A stretch of DNA of 54,178 nucleotides from assembly GCF_023073335.1 (NCBI RefSeq), contig NZ_JADPJG010000035.1, positions 253,665-307,842 on the forward strand. Direction: 5' to 3'. Both the position numbers and the translations under genes were made by a program. Positions 7,700 through 15,370 of the stretch are shown piece by piece. The notes below the pieces were generated by a model. It searched no databases, was not told where the DNA came from, and worked only from the letters and a program-made list of their open reading frames with translations. The first letter of the stretch is position 1, and every line of letters starts with the position of its first letter. This stretch comes from Bradyrhizobium sp. 21. GTDB taxonomy: Bacteria; Pseudomonadota; Alphaproteobacteria; Rhizobiales; Xanthobacteraceae.

Positions 7700-9238
7700 T
7701 CACGCCATCTGCCGCACATCCTCCGCGAGTGCGCGGTAGGACAGCGCCTCGGCGAGGTGCAGCCGGCCGATCTTGTCGGCGCCGTCGAGGTCGGCGAGGG
7801 TGCGTGCCACCCGCAGCACGCGGTGATAGCCGCGCGCCGACAGCCGCATGGTCTCGGCGGCGTCGCGCAGCAGTTTGGCGCCCTGCGCATCCGGCTTGGC
7901 GATCTGCTCCAGCACCGAGGCCGGCGCTTCGGCATTGGTGCGAACCTTCGGCAGACCCGCATCCGCGTAGCGCGCGAGCTGGATGTCGCGCGCCGCCGCC
8001 ACGCGCGCCGCGACTTCGGCCGAACCCTCCGCCGCCGGCGGCAAAATCAAATCGGCCGCGGTCACTGCGGGCACCTCGATGCGCAGGTCGATGCGGTCCA
8101 TCAGCGGCCCCGAGATGCGGGCCTGATAGTCACCGGTGCAGCGGTCGATGCGGCCGCGCTTGCAGGCATAGCCGGGCTCGAACGCATGGCCGCAGCGGCA
8201 CGGATTCATCGCGGCGACCAGCATGAAGCGCGCAGGGTACGTCACGCGGTGATTGGCACGGGACACCGCGACCTCGCCATTCTCCAGCGGCTGGCGCAGC
8301 GAATCCAGCACGCGCGGATCGAATTCGGGGAGCTCGTCGAGGAACAGCACGCCCTGATGCGCGAGCGAGATCTCGCCGGGCCTCGCGCGCATGCCGCCAC
8401 CGGTGAGCGCGGCCATGCTGGCGGAATGATGCGGCGCGCGGAACGGCCGCCGCGCGGTCAGCGCGCCGCCCTCGATCTCGCCGGCAACGGAGGCGATCAT
8501 CGAGACCTCCAGCAATTCGCCCGGCGACAGCGGTGGCAGGATCGAGGGCAGGCGCGCCGCCAGCATCGATTTGCCGGCGCCGGGCGCGCCGATCATGAGC
8601 AGATGATGCCCGCCGGCGGCCGCGATCTCCAATGCGCGCTTGGCGCTCTCCTGGCCCTTGATGTCGCGCAAATCGAGCGGCGAGGCGGCGGCTTCATGCA
8701 CCTTCGGCACAGGCCGCGATAGCACCTGCGTGCCCTTGAAATGGTTGGCGATCTGAATGAGAGAGTGTGCTGCGATGATCTGGATGTCGGGGCTCGCCCA
8801 GGCCGCCTCCGAGCCGCAGGCCGCCGGACAGATCAGTCCTTCCTCGCGCACATTGGCGCCGATCGCGGCGGGCAGAACGCCGGCCACCGGCGCGATCGAA
8901 CCATCGAGGCCGAGTTCGCCGAGCACCGTAAAACCGGTCAGCGCATCCGGCGGGATCGCGCCGATCGCTGCCATCAGCCCGAGCGCGATCGGCAGGTCGT
9001 AATGGCTGCCTTCCTTGGGCAGATCGGCGGGCGCGAGATTGACGGTGATCCGCCGCGCCGGCAGCGCCAGCCCCGAGGCGATCAGCGCCGAGCGGACCCG
9101 CTCGCGGGCCTCCGACACCGCCTTGTCCGGGAGACCTACGATGGCAAAGGCTGGCAGACCCGGCGCGACCTGCACTTGCACGTCGACCGCGCGGGCCTCG
9201 ATCCCCTCAAAGGCGACGGTAGAAACCCGCTGAACCAT
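7700..9238 (-). CDS. comM: YifB/ComM family Mg-chelatase-like AAA+ ATPase
   Basis: A 512-residue member of the YifB/ComM family. In naturally competent bacteria ComM is a hexameric helicase that promotes branch migration during transformation; its role in non-competent bacteria is unclear. The N-terminal ChlI-like domain (about 1-170) precedes the AAA core, with Walker A GAPGAGKS and the Walker B region ending in LFLDELPEFD. A Cys cluster (CRCGHAFEPGYAC) and the C-terminal Mg-chelatase domain follow. I chose ATG 9238 (MVQRVSTVAF) as the family N-terminus; the upstream in-frame extension to 9397 is not family-like. It is transcribed alone. Confidence 0.93.
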   Translation of the reverse strand: MVQRVSTVAFEGIEARAVDVQVQVAPGLPAFAIVGLPDKAVSEARERVRSALIASGLALPARRITVNLAPADLPKEGSHYDLPIALGLMAAIGAIPPDALTGFTVLGELGLDGSIAPVAGVLPAAIGANVREEGLICPAACGSEAAWASPDIQIIAAHSLIQIANHFKGTQVLSRPVPKVHEAAASPLDLRDIKGQESAKRALEIAAAGGHHLLMIGAPGAGKSMLAARLPSILPPLSPGELLEVSMIASVAGEIEGGALTARRPFRAPHHSASMAALTGGGMRARPGEISLAHQGVLFLDELPEFDPRVLDSLRQPLENGEVAVSRANHRVTYPARFMLVAAMNPCRCGHAFEPGYACKRGRIDRCTGDYQARISGPLMDRIDLRIEVPAVTAADLILPPAAEGSAEVAARVAAARDIQLARYADAGLPKVRTNAEAPASVLEQIAKPDAQGAKLLRDAAETMRLSARGYHRVLRVARTLADLDGADKIGRLHLAEALSYRALAEDVRQMA

Positions 9239-9465
9239 GCCCGAACCAGCCTGCCCTCTTGCACAATTAGGGGTAGCAGAGCGGGCCGCGCCTGGCAAGA
9301 ACAATACGGGAACGTATCGAGAGAGGTCGAAAGCCCTAATCAAATGTAAACACGACGAAGACACTACGCCTCGAATGCCAGCGGCTCTCCTCAGCACATT
9401 CCAACGAATGTCCGCTACTCCTAAGGCTGCGGGATGGGCCGTGGTCTAACGGGTGAACAATTCAA

Positions 9466-9711
9466 ATGCTTGCAAATCGCCGGAAGAGCGAACGTCGGAT
9501 GTGCACCCGGCTTGCCAAGATTCATTTTGGCGCCGGATCGCTGCCGCGGGACTGCACGATCACGGATATTTCGGATGGTGGCGTGAAAGTGGTGGCGGAA
9601 TTTCTGGAAGTGCCGCCGCAATTCACCATCATCTTCGCGCCCGACTATTCGCGGCAGTGCCGCCTGCGCTGGCGCATTGGCTGCGAGTTCGGCGCTGAAT
9701 TCACTGATTGA
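9466..9711 (+). CDS. Single-domain PilZ protein
   Basis: An 81-residue protein consisting of little more than one PilZ domain, a cyclic-di-GMP receptor fold. The two binding motifs are visible: RKSER (RxxxR) in the first ten residues and DISDGG (the D/NxSxxG motif) near residues 36-41. The rest is a short beta barrel. There is no output domain, so it would act by protein contact. It lies 79 bases upstream of tadD in the same direction, which suggests, but does not prove, a link between cyclic-di-GMP and the pilus genes. Confidence 0.85.
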   Translation: MLANRRKSERRMCTRLAKIHFGAGSLPRDCTITDISDGGVKVVAEFLEVPPQFTIIFAPDYSRQCRLRWRIGCEFGAEFTD

Positions 9712-9730
9712 GCCGGACCGATCTGGTTCC

Positions 9731-9751
9731 TTAACGGGACTTTAGCGTTAA
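9731..9751. promoter_or_regulatory. Inverted repeat upstream of tadD (distal dyad)
   Basis: Perfect 6-bp arms TTAACG and CGTTAA are separated by nine bases. TTAAC-type half-sites resemble those bound by CtrA, but the spacing differs from the canonical TTAA-N7-TTAA. It is followed 35 bp later, centre to centre, by a second dyad. Confidence 0.5.
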
Positions 9752-9762
9752 TCGGTAAGCAT

Positions 9763-9789
9763 CTCTGATCAGTCGCCGAGTGATCAGAG
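9763..9789. promoter_or_regulatory. Perfect 9-bp inverted repeat covering the tadD ribosome-binding region
   Basis: Arms CTCTGATCA and TGATCAGAG flank a nine-base loop. The right arm ends one base before the ATG of tadD. As RNA, the hairpin would cover the ribosome-binding region. As DNA, it is a plausible operator. Both readings are inference; the palindrome itself is seen directly. Confidence 0.6.
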
Positions 9790-9790
9790 T

Positions 9791-10576
9791 ATGTCCAAGC
9801 GTTTGTCCGTTGCCTCTCCTCCGGCGAGATGTCTGTTTTCCGCGCTTCTGATCCTGACCCTCGGCGGCTGTCAGACTATTGGCATCGAGGACGTCACCGG
9901 CGCGCTCGGCGGCAAGCCGGAAACAGCGGCCAAGACCGACGCTAGGCCGGACGTGAGGCCGGACATGGACGCGCTACGCGAGCGCTATCGCGCCAAGCCC
10001 GGCGACCCCAATGTCGCGCTCGAATACGGCAAGGCGCTGCGCCAGACCGGCCAGCGCGCGCAGGCGCTTGCGGTGCTGGAGCAGGCCGTGCTCGCCCATT
10101 CCACCAACAAGGCGCTGCTCGCCGGCTATGGCCGCGCGCTCGCCGACAGCGGCAATTTCCAGCAGGCATTCGACGTCCTCGGTCGCGCGCATTCGCCCGA
10201 GGATCCCGACTGGCGCATCCTGTCGGCGCAGGGCGCCGCGCTCGATCAGCTCGGTCGCAACGACGAGGCGCAGCAATATTACGCGGCCGCCTTGAAGATC
10301 GTGCCCGACGAGCCGCAAGTCTTGTCCAATCTCGGACTGTCCTACATGCTCCAGAACAATCTGCCGAGGGCGGAGGACACGCTGCGCCGCGCGCATGAGC
10401 GCAATCCCGCCGATTCCCGCGTGCGTGCCAATCTCGCGCTCGTGCTCGGACTGGAAGGAAAGAAGGACGAGGCCGAAACCATCGTGAAGGCCGATTTGCC
10501 GCCGGATCAGGCGGCGGCAAAGGTCACGGCGCTGCGGGAGTTGCTGGCGAAGAAGCAGCAGCGGGCGGACAAGTAA
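9791..10576 (+). CDS. tadD: Tad pilus lipoprotein TadD (TPR protein)
   Basis: A 261-residue lipoprotein: a signal peptide ends in the lipobox LGGC with Cys27, then a low-complexity linker, then about five tetratricopeptide repeats (residues about 60-235) and a Lys-rich tail. TadD proteins act as outer-membrane pilotins or assembly factors for the secretin of Tad/Flp pili. It is convergent with cpaE, so it is not in the same transcript as cpaBCDE, unlike in many Tad loci. The ATG is immediately preceded by a perfect inverted repeat, so translation initiation may be controlled. Confidence 0.88.
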   Translation: MSKRLSVASPPARCLFSALLILTLGGCQTIGIEDVTGALGGKPETAAKTDARPDVRPDMDALRERYRAKPGDPNVALEYGKALRQTGQRAQALAVLEQAVLAHSTNKALLAGYGRALADSGNFQQAFDVLGRAHSPEDPDWRILSAQGAALDQLGRNDEAQQYYAAALKIVPDEPQVLSNLGLSYMLQNNLPRAEDTLRRAHERNPADSRVRANLALVLGLEGKKDEAETIVKADLPPDQAAAKVTALRELLAKKQQRADK

Positions 10577-10588
10577 GCCGCCGGCCTG

Positions 10589-10655
10589 GATTCTCGTGTT
10601 GACCCGGTGTCTTGACGCGAACCGATATCCACTTCGCTCGAAAATGCTCTCGCGC
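10589..10655. repeat. Dispersed Bradyrhizobium-type repeat, copy 1
   Basis: This 67-base segment aligns along its length with 20408-20474. The shared core includes GCGAACCG, then TA-CCACTTCGCTCG, then AAAA-GCTCT. I recognise the core as a high-copy intergenic repeat of Bradyrhizobium and Rhodopseudomonas. The copy fills the gap between the convergent tadD and cpaE genes and ends at the base before the cpaE stop codon. Confidence 0.8.
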
Positions 10656-11945
10656 TTACGACGCCTTGCGATGCGGGGCTGACGCGCGCCCCGACCTGCC
10701 CTTCAGCCTCTTCAGGAGCGGCCCGAGCAGCGAGCGCTTCGGCTTCTTCACCTCGCCGCGCCCGGCGAGGCGGTTCGCCATGTTCTGGAACAGCATGGTG
10801 GTGCGGTGGCTCTTTGAGACCTCCGCGATCATCTGGCCATTGTTGGCCGCGGTCGAGAACAGCTTCGAATCGAACGGGATCACCGCGATCGGCTGGCTCT
10901 CCATGGTCTTGGCGAACGCCTTGACCTCGATCTCCGCCCGCTTCGGCATGCCGACCTGGTTGATGCAGTAGAGCGGCGGCCGGTCGTTCGGCCGTGCCGC
11001 CTTCAGCACGTTCAGCATGTTCTTGGTGTTGCGCAAATTCGCAAGATCGGGCTCGGCCACGATCACGATGTCATCCGCGTTGACCAGCGCGCGCCGCGTC
11101 CAGCCCGACCATTGGTGGGGAACGTCGAGCACGATGCAGGGCGTGGTCATGCGCAGCGTGTCGAACACCGCGTCGAAGGCCTCCGCGCCGAAATCATAGA
11201 CGCGGTCAAGTGTGGCCGGTGCAGCAAGGAGGCTGAGCCGCTCAGTGCATTTGGAGAGCAGACGCTCCATCAGCGCCGTGTCCGGCCGGTCCTGCGACAG
11301 CACCGCGTTGGCGATGCCCTGCACCGGGTCCTGGTTGTAGTCGAGGCCCGCGGTGCCGAAAGCGAGGTCGAGATCGATCACGACCGAGTCGAGCGCGAGG
11401 TCGCGGGCGATGGTCCAGGCCACATTGTGCGCGACGGTAGAGGCGCCGACGCCGCCCTTGGCGCCGACCACCGCGATGACGCGGCCGGTGATGATGGCTT
11501 CGGACGCCGAGAACAGGCTGCAGATCGAGCGGACGACGTCGAGCGTCTCGACCGGTCCCACCACATAGTCGTTGACGCCGCGGCGGACCAGCTCGCGATA
11601 GGGCGCGGTGTCGTTGGGATTGCCGATCACGACCACGCGGGTGCCGGGATCGCAGACGCCAGCGAGGTCGTCGAGCCCCTCGAGGATGTCGCGCGTGCCG
11701 TCGGATTCGATCACGATGACATTAGGCGTCGGCATCGTTTCATAGACTTCGATGGCCGCGGCGAGACCACCGTCCTTGGCGGTAAGGTGTGCCTTGGCGA
11801 GCCGGCGATCCTGCCCGGCCGCGGTCATCGCGGCGAGCGTCTGCTCGGTCTCGCAAAAGGCCTGCACGGAAATGCGAGGAACCGGCGCAATGTGTTCCTC
11901 GGGGTGCTGCGGATCGTCCGCTTCTTCGTCCTGGAAGCTTGTCAT
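10656..11945 (-). CDS. cpaE: Tad pilus assembly ATPase-like protein CpaE/TadZ
   Basis: A 429-residue CpaE/TadZ-type protein, which positions the Tad secretion machine at the cell pole. An atypical receiver-like domain (about 25-145) precedes a MinD/ParA-type domain. The deviant Walker A reads GAKGGVGAST at 161-170: the signature Lys163 is present but the usual second lysine is Ala168, as seen in many TadZ proteins. DLDLAFGT matches the switch I region. The Lys/Arg-rich tail could contact membrane or nucleic acid. The start codon overlaps the cpaD stop by four bases (ATGA), so it is translationally coupled. No cpaF follows it. Confidence 0.93.
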   Translation of the reverse strand: MTSFQDEEADDPQHPEEHIAPVPRISVQAFCETEQTLAAMTAAGQDRRLAKAHLTAKDGGLAAAIEVYETMPTPNVIVIESDGTRDILEGLDDLAGVCDPGTRVVVIGNPNDTAPYRELVRRGVNDYVVGPVETLDVVRSICSLFSASEAIITGRVIAVVGAKGGVGASTVAHNVAWTIARDLALDSVVIDLDLAFGTAGLDYNQDPVQGIANAVLSQDRPDTALMERLLSKCTERLSLLAAPATLDRVYDFGAEAFDAVFDTLRMTTPCIVLDVPHQWSGWTRRALVNADDIVIVAEPDLANLRNTKNMLNVLKAARPNDRPPLYCINQVGMPKRAEIEVKAFAKTMESQPIAVIPFDSKLFSTAANNGQMIAEVSKSHRTTMLFQNMANRLAGRGEVKKPKRSLLGPLLKRLKGRSGRASAPHRKAS

Positions 11946-12676
11946 CTGCCTGTGTCGCTGAGTTTGGCCTTGTCGGCCTCTGGATTGGCGGTCCCGATCG
12001 GCGTGCCCTTGCGATATCGCTCGAAGGCCATGTCGCGCCGTGCGTTATAGGCCGGCGTCTCCGAGCGCGGCTGCTCGAGGTCGGCCGGGTTGTCGATCAT
12101 CGCCGCGAGGTTGCGCTGGCTGGCGCAGCCCAGATTGAAATAGGGCTGGTTCTCGTTGTAGCCGGGGTCGAGGATGGAGGGGCCGATATCTTCCGGCCAC
12201 AGCCCGCAGGGGCCGGCGACCGCGGCGATCCTCGAATAGCTCAGGCGGATGGTGGGCAGCAGTCCGGGATCCTCGGGCCGATAGGAATGCTGGACCACGG
12301 CACGCGACGGCACGCCGCCGGATGCGAGCACGGAACGGATTTCGTGATAGGTCGCCGCCGCCGCGCGCGAATTCGCGGCGTCGACAGGCACGTCGACGAC
12401 GACCGAGCCGGTGCCTTCGCGCACCCAGTCCCGGGCGATGCCCGTGACGTCCGCGTGCTGCGCGGCCGAGAGGCCGCCGCGAGCCTTGCCGACGAAGATC
12501 ACGATCGACTTCTTGGCTTCCTGCACCGCGATCGGGTGACGCTGGCGATAGTCGGTCGGCACCGTCTGGGTGACGATCTCGCCGGTGGTGTTGCAGGCGC
12601 CCAGCATGACGGAGAGCCCCGTGAATGCCAGCGCGACGCTCAACTTGCGACGTCGATCGGCCATGGTCTTCGTCAT
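11942..12676 (-). CDS. cpaD: Tad pilus assembly lipoprotein CpaD
   Basis: A 244-residue CpaD family protein. The N-terminal signal peptide ends in a lipobox (LGAC, Cys28 from this start), predicting an outer-membrane or periplasmic lipoprotein. The C-terminal part with the GPCGLWPEDIGP and YFNLGCASQRNLAAMIDNP segments is the family signature. CpaD is needed for stable assembly of the CpaC secretin. A second ATG four codons downstream (MADRRRK) is an equally plausible start. It lies between cpaC and cpaE in a single operon. Confidence 0.92.
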   Translation of the reverse strand: MTKTMADRRRKLSVALAFTGLSVMLGACNTTGEIVTQTVPTDYRQRHPIAVQEAKKSIVIFVGKARGGLSAAQHADVTGIARDWVREGTGSVVVDVPVDAANSRAAAATYHEIRSVLASGGVPSRAVVQHSYRPEDPGLLPTIRLSYSRIAAVAGPCGLWPEDIGPSILDPGYNENQPYFNLGCASQRNLAAMIDNPADLEQPRSETPAYNARRDMAFERYRKGTPIGTANPEADKAKLSDTGR

Positions 12677-12730
12677 CGCTTCTTCCCCTCTGCCCCGTGA
12701 CTTGCCCGTTCCCCAAGCCGTCCGTTCGTC

Positions 12731-14248
12731 TCAGTCGATGATGAAGCCGAAATCGCCGGGCGTGCCCGCGATCGGATCGACCCGGCGCGCGATGCCATAC
12801 AGGCGGTTCATGCGGCCGAGCAGCGCCGTCTGGGCGTCGGACGCCGGCGCAAAGCCGTCGTCGGGCCGGGACAATTCCTTCTGGGCGACCGCGCGCACCA
12901 CATAGGGCGTCACGATCACCATCAGCTCGGTCTCGTTGTTGACGAAGTCCTGGCTGCGGAACAGCGCGCCGAGGATCGGCACCTGGTCGACGCCTGGCAG
13001 GCCGTTGATCGCCTGTTTGGTCTGCTGCTGGATCAGGCCGGCCATTGCCATCGAGCCGCCTGAGGGAATTTCCAGCGTCGTTTCGGCGCGACGGGTCTGG
13101 ATCGAGGGAATGGTGATCGAGTTGGTCGAGCTCGAGGACAGCGCCTGAGTGACCGTGATGGCGCTCTGGTTCGACAGCTCGGAGACCTCGGTCATCACGC
13201 GCAGGCTGATCCGGCCCTCGCTGAGTACGACCGGGGTGAAGTTCAGGGAGATGCCGAACTTCTTGTAGGTGATCTGGGTGGTACAGACGTGGGTGACCGG
13301 ATCGCAGGCATAACCGGACGGAATGGGGAATTCGCCGCCGGCGATGAAGGTGGCGGATTCGCCGGAGATCGCGGTCAGGCTCGGCTCGGCGAGCGTGCGC
13401 ATGACACCGGCGCTTTCCATCGCGCGCATCGTGGCGCTGACGGTGGCGAAGCCCTTGGTGATGCCGGCCACGCCGAGTCCATTGTTGCTGACGAGCGGTC
13501 CGCCGCTGACCGAGAACGGGTTGGAATTGTTGAAGTTCACGACGGCGGTGCCGGCGTTCAGGCTGGCGCTGAGATCGACGCCCAATTGCTTGACGATATC
13601 GCGGCGCACTTCGCCGACGACGACCTTGAGCATCACCTGGTCGCGGCCGCGCACGACGATGTTGTTGACGACCTTCTCCGCGCTGCCGACCAGTTTGGCG
13701 GCGACGTCGCCGGCCTGCTGGGCCTCGACCGGGCTCGACACCGAGCCGGTCAGCATCACGCTGTCGCCGACGCCTTCGATCTGCACGCCCGGCAGCGACT
13801 GGCGCAGCGCCGCGCGCATGCCGTTGAGGTCGCGCTTCACCGCGATGTCGTAGGCGGCGACCTGCTGGCCGTCGGCGGCGAAGAACACGACGTTGGTCTG
13901 GCCGACCTGTCCGCCGATGATATAGGCGCGTTGGGCCGAGCGGATCACCGCATTGGCAATCTTGGGATCGGCGACCAGCACGTCCTTGACCTCGCGCGGC
14001 AGGTCGATGACGGCGGACTTGCCGACGCCGAGCGACAGGAAGCGCGTCCGCGCCGGCGCAATCGTTGCGACGGGCGCCAGATCGAGATCCGTCGCCTGCA
14101 TCGGCGCCTGATCGCCGACCGGCGCATCTGCGGCGCTGACGACATCGGGGGCCGCGAGGAGCCCCAGTATCAGCATCGTCCCCGTCCAGAACGAGCGCGT
14201 GCGCTTCCCCCGAATGCGCAAGGCCGTCCGATTGTCCCCGTCGTTCAT
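12731..14248 (-). CDS. cpaC: Tad pilus secretin CpaC/RcpA
   Basis: A 505-residue outer-membrane secretin for Flp pili. After a long signal peptide (hydrophobic core near 20-36) come an N-terminal secretin domain (about 65-135, LSLGVGKSAVIDLP), a BON-like domain (about 135-195, GVQIEGVGDSVMLTGSV), and the secretin pore domain (about 245-460) ending in VPILGALFRSQDF. These match the type II/IV secretin superfamily. It starts 13 bases after cpaB, confirming a cpaB-cpaC-cpaD-cpaE transcript. Confidence 0.94.
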   Translation of the reverse strand: MNDGDNRTALRIRGKRTRSFWTGTMLILGLLAAPDVVSAADAPVGDQAPMQATDLDLAPVATIAPARTRFLSLGVGKSAVIDLPREVKDVLVADPKIANAVIRSAQRAYIIGGQVGQTNVVFFAADGQQVAAYDIAVKRDLNGMRAALRQSLPGVQIEGVGDSVMLTGSVSSPVEAQQAGDVAAKLVGSAEKVVNNIVVRGRDQVMLKVVVGEVRRDIVKQLGVDLSASLNAGTAVVNFNNSNPFSVSGGPLVSNNGLGVAGITKGFATVSATMRAMESAGVMRTLAEPSLTAISGESATFIAGGEFPIPSGYACDPVTHVCTTQITYKKFGISLNFTPVVLSEGRISLRVMTEVSELSNQSAITVTQALSSSSTNSITIPSIQTRRAETTLEIPSGGSMAMAGLIQQQTKQAINGLPGVDQVPILGALFRSQDFVNNETELMVIVTPYVVRAVAQKELSRPDDGFAPASDAQTALLGRMNRLYGIARRVDPIAGTPGDFGFIID

Positions 14249-14261
14249 ACTGTCCCCATCA

Positions 14262-15086
14262 TCACTTCTGTGACGTCAGTTGCCGCGCCTGCACGCCGTA
14301 GCGGATCACGTTGACGCCGCCGGGACGCTTGATCGCCTGGTCCTCGGGCGTGCCGTCGATCGCGTTGGCATCGACGATGCTGCGCAGCGCGAGTGTCAGC
14401 GTGCCGCTCTGGCGCGCGGCCGATAGCACCGCGATCTGGTCGGGTTTGAGCTCGAGCGTGACGGTCTTGCCGACGACGGCGTTCTGGCCGTCCTTTTCCT
14501 TCGGCGCCTGGTCGATCGCGAGCACGCGGATATTGGTCAGGATGACCTCGGACAGGACGAGGTCGTTGCCGCCGGACGGGCCATTGTTGTTGTTGGCGCC
14601 ATCGGGATTCTTCAGGCGGCGGGTCAGCACGATGTCGACGCGGTCGTTCGGCAGGATGAAGCCGCCGGCGCCGGTCTCGGCTGAAATCTCGGTGGAGACG
14701 GCGCGCATGCCCGACGGCAGGATCGCGGCCATGAAGCCGGAGCCTTCGGCCTTGACCAGCTTCTGCTCGCGGATCGGCTCGCCCTGCATCAACGGCACGC
14801 GCGCGATCGAACCCGCGATCTGGGTCTGTGCTTCGGGTCTGTTGTCGCGGCGGATGAAGGCGCTGCTCGCGGTCGCCGCCGGCCAGACCTGCCATTGCAG
14901 GTCTTCGGGCTTCACGGCCTGGCCGAGCTGGATGTCGTTCTTGGCGACCAGGACCTCGACCGTCGGCAGCTTCTCGGCGACGGGAAGAGCGGGCGCGGGC
15001 TTGTTGTCAAAGCCGCTCGCCAGATATGCAGCGACGCCGCCGGCGCCCAGTGCGATGACGAGAACGACAATGCGTGCGGTGTTCAT
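14262..15086 (-). CDS. cpaB: Flp pilus assembly protein CpaB/RcpC
   Basis: A 274-residue inner-membrane-anchored periplasmic protein. It has an N-terminal hydrophobic anchor (residues 5-24), an SAF domain (about 45-110) that in the family may bind peptidoglycan, and the conserved RcpC domain with NDRVDIVLTRRL (about 140-151). It is the first gene of the pilus operon seen here. Upstream I find neither a pilin nor a prepilin peptidase gene, both of which usually precede cpaB. The 5' region holds two copies of a 19-base motif. Confidence 0.93.
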   Translation of the reverse strand: MNTARIVVLVIALGAGGVAAYLASGFDNKPAPALPVAEKLPTVEVLVAKNDIQLGQAVKPEDLQWQVWPAATASSAFIRRDNRPEAQTQIAGSIARVPLMQGEPIREQKLVKAEGSGFMAAILPSGMRAVSTEISAETGAGGFILPNDRVDIVLTRRLKNPDGANNNNGPSGGNDLVLSEVILTNIRVLAIDQAPKEKDGQNAVVGKTVTLELKPDQIAVLSAARQSGTLTLALRSIVDANAIDGTPEDQAIKRPGGVNVIRYGVQARQLTSQK

Positions 15087-15218
15087 ACGCTTCTACTCTT
15101 ACGCGGGGCACTCGAACCGCACTTGGCGGGTTCCCCGTGTCGATGAGTAGGGAGTAAAAGTATAAGGGGTGTTGCGAGGCCGAGTGTGATGGCCGGCCGC
15201 GCTGGGGTCTTTCGGCAG

Positions 15219-15324
15219 ATGGTGAATGGGGCGTTAGCCGGTCGGCCAGTGGCCCCGTAGAATCACGCAACGCGACACCTGCGTTAGCATGAGGCGCGCG
15301 GCGTCATGGTGAATGGGTGGTTAG
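15219..15324. repeat. Two 19-base direct repeats upstream of cpaB
   Basis: The 19-base motif starting ATGGTGAATGGG and ending TTAG occurs at 15219-15237 and 15306-15324 with two mismatches. The copies lie 133-238 bases upstream of the cpaB start and read the same way. Spacing (87 bp) is close to eight helical turns. They may be regulator sites; which regulator is unknown. Confidence 0.5.
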
Positions 15325-15370
15325 GGGATGTGTGCGATCGGAGCAGCGTGTGCAGGGCACGGACCGGCGC

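Noticed and set aside
9396..9411. Hairpin ACATTC-CAAC-GAATGT before the PilZ gene
   Set aside because: A six-base stem this short is expected by chance, and it has no flanking promoter or T-run; it is not reported as a feature.
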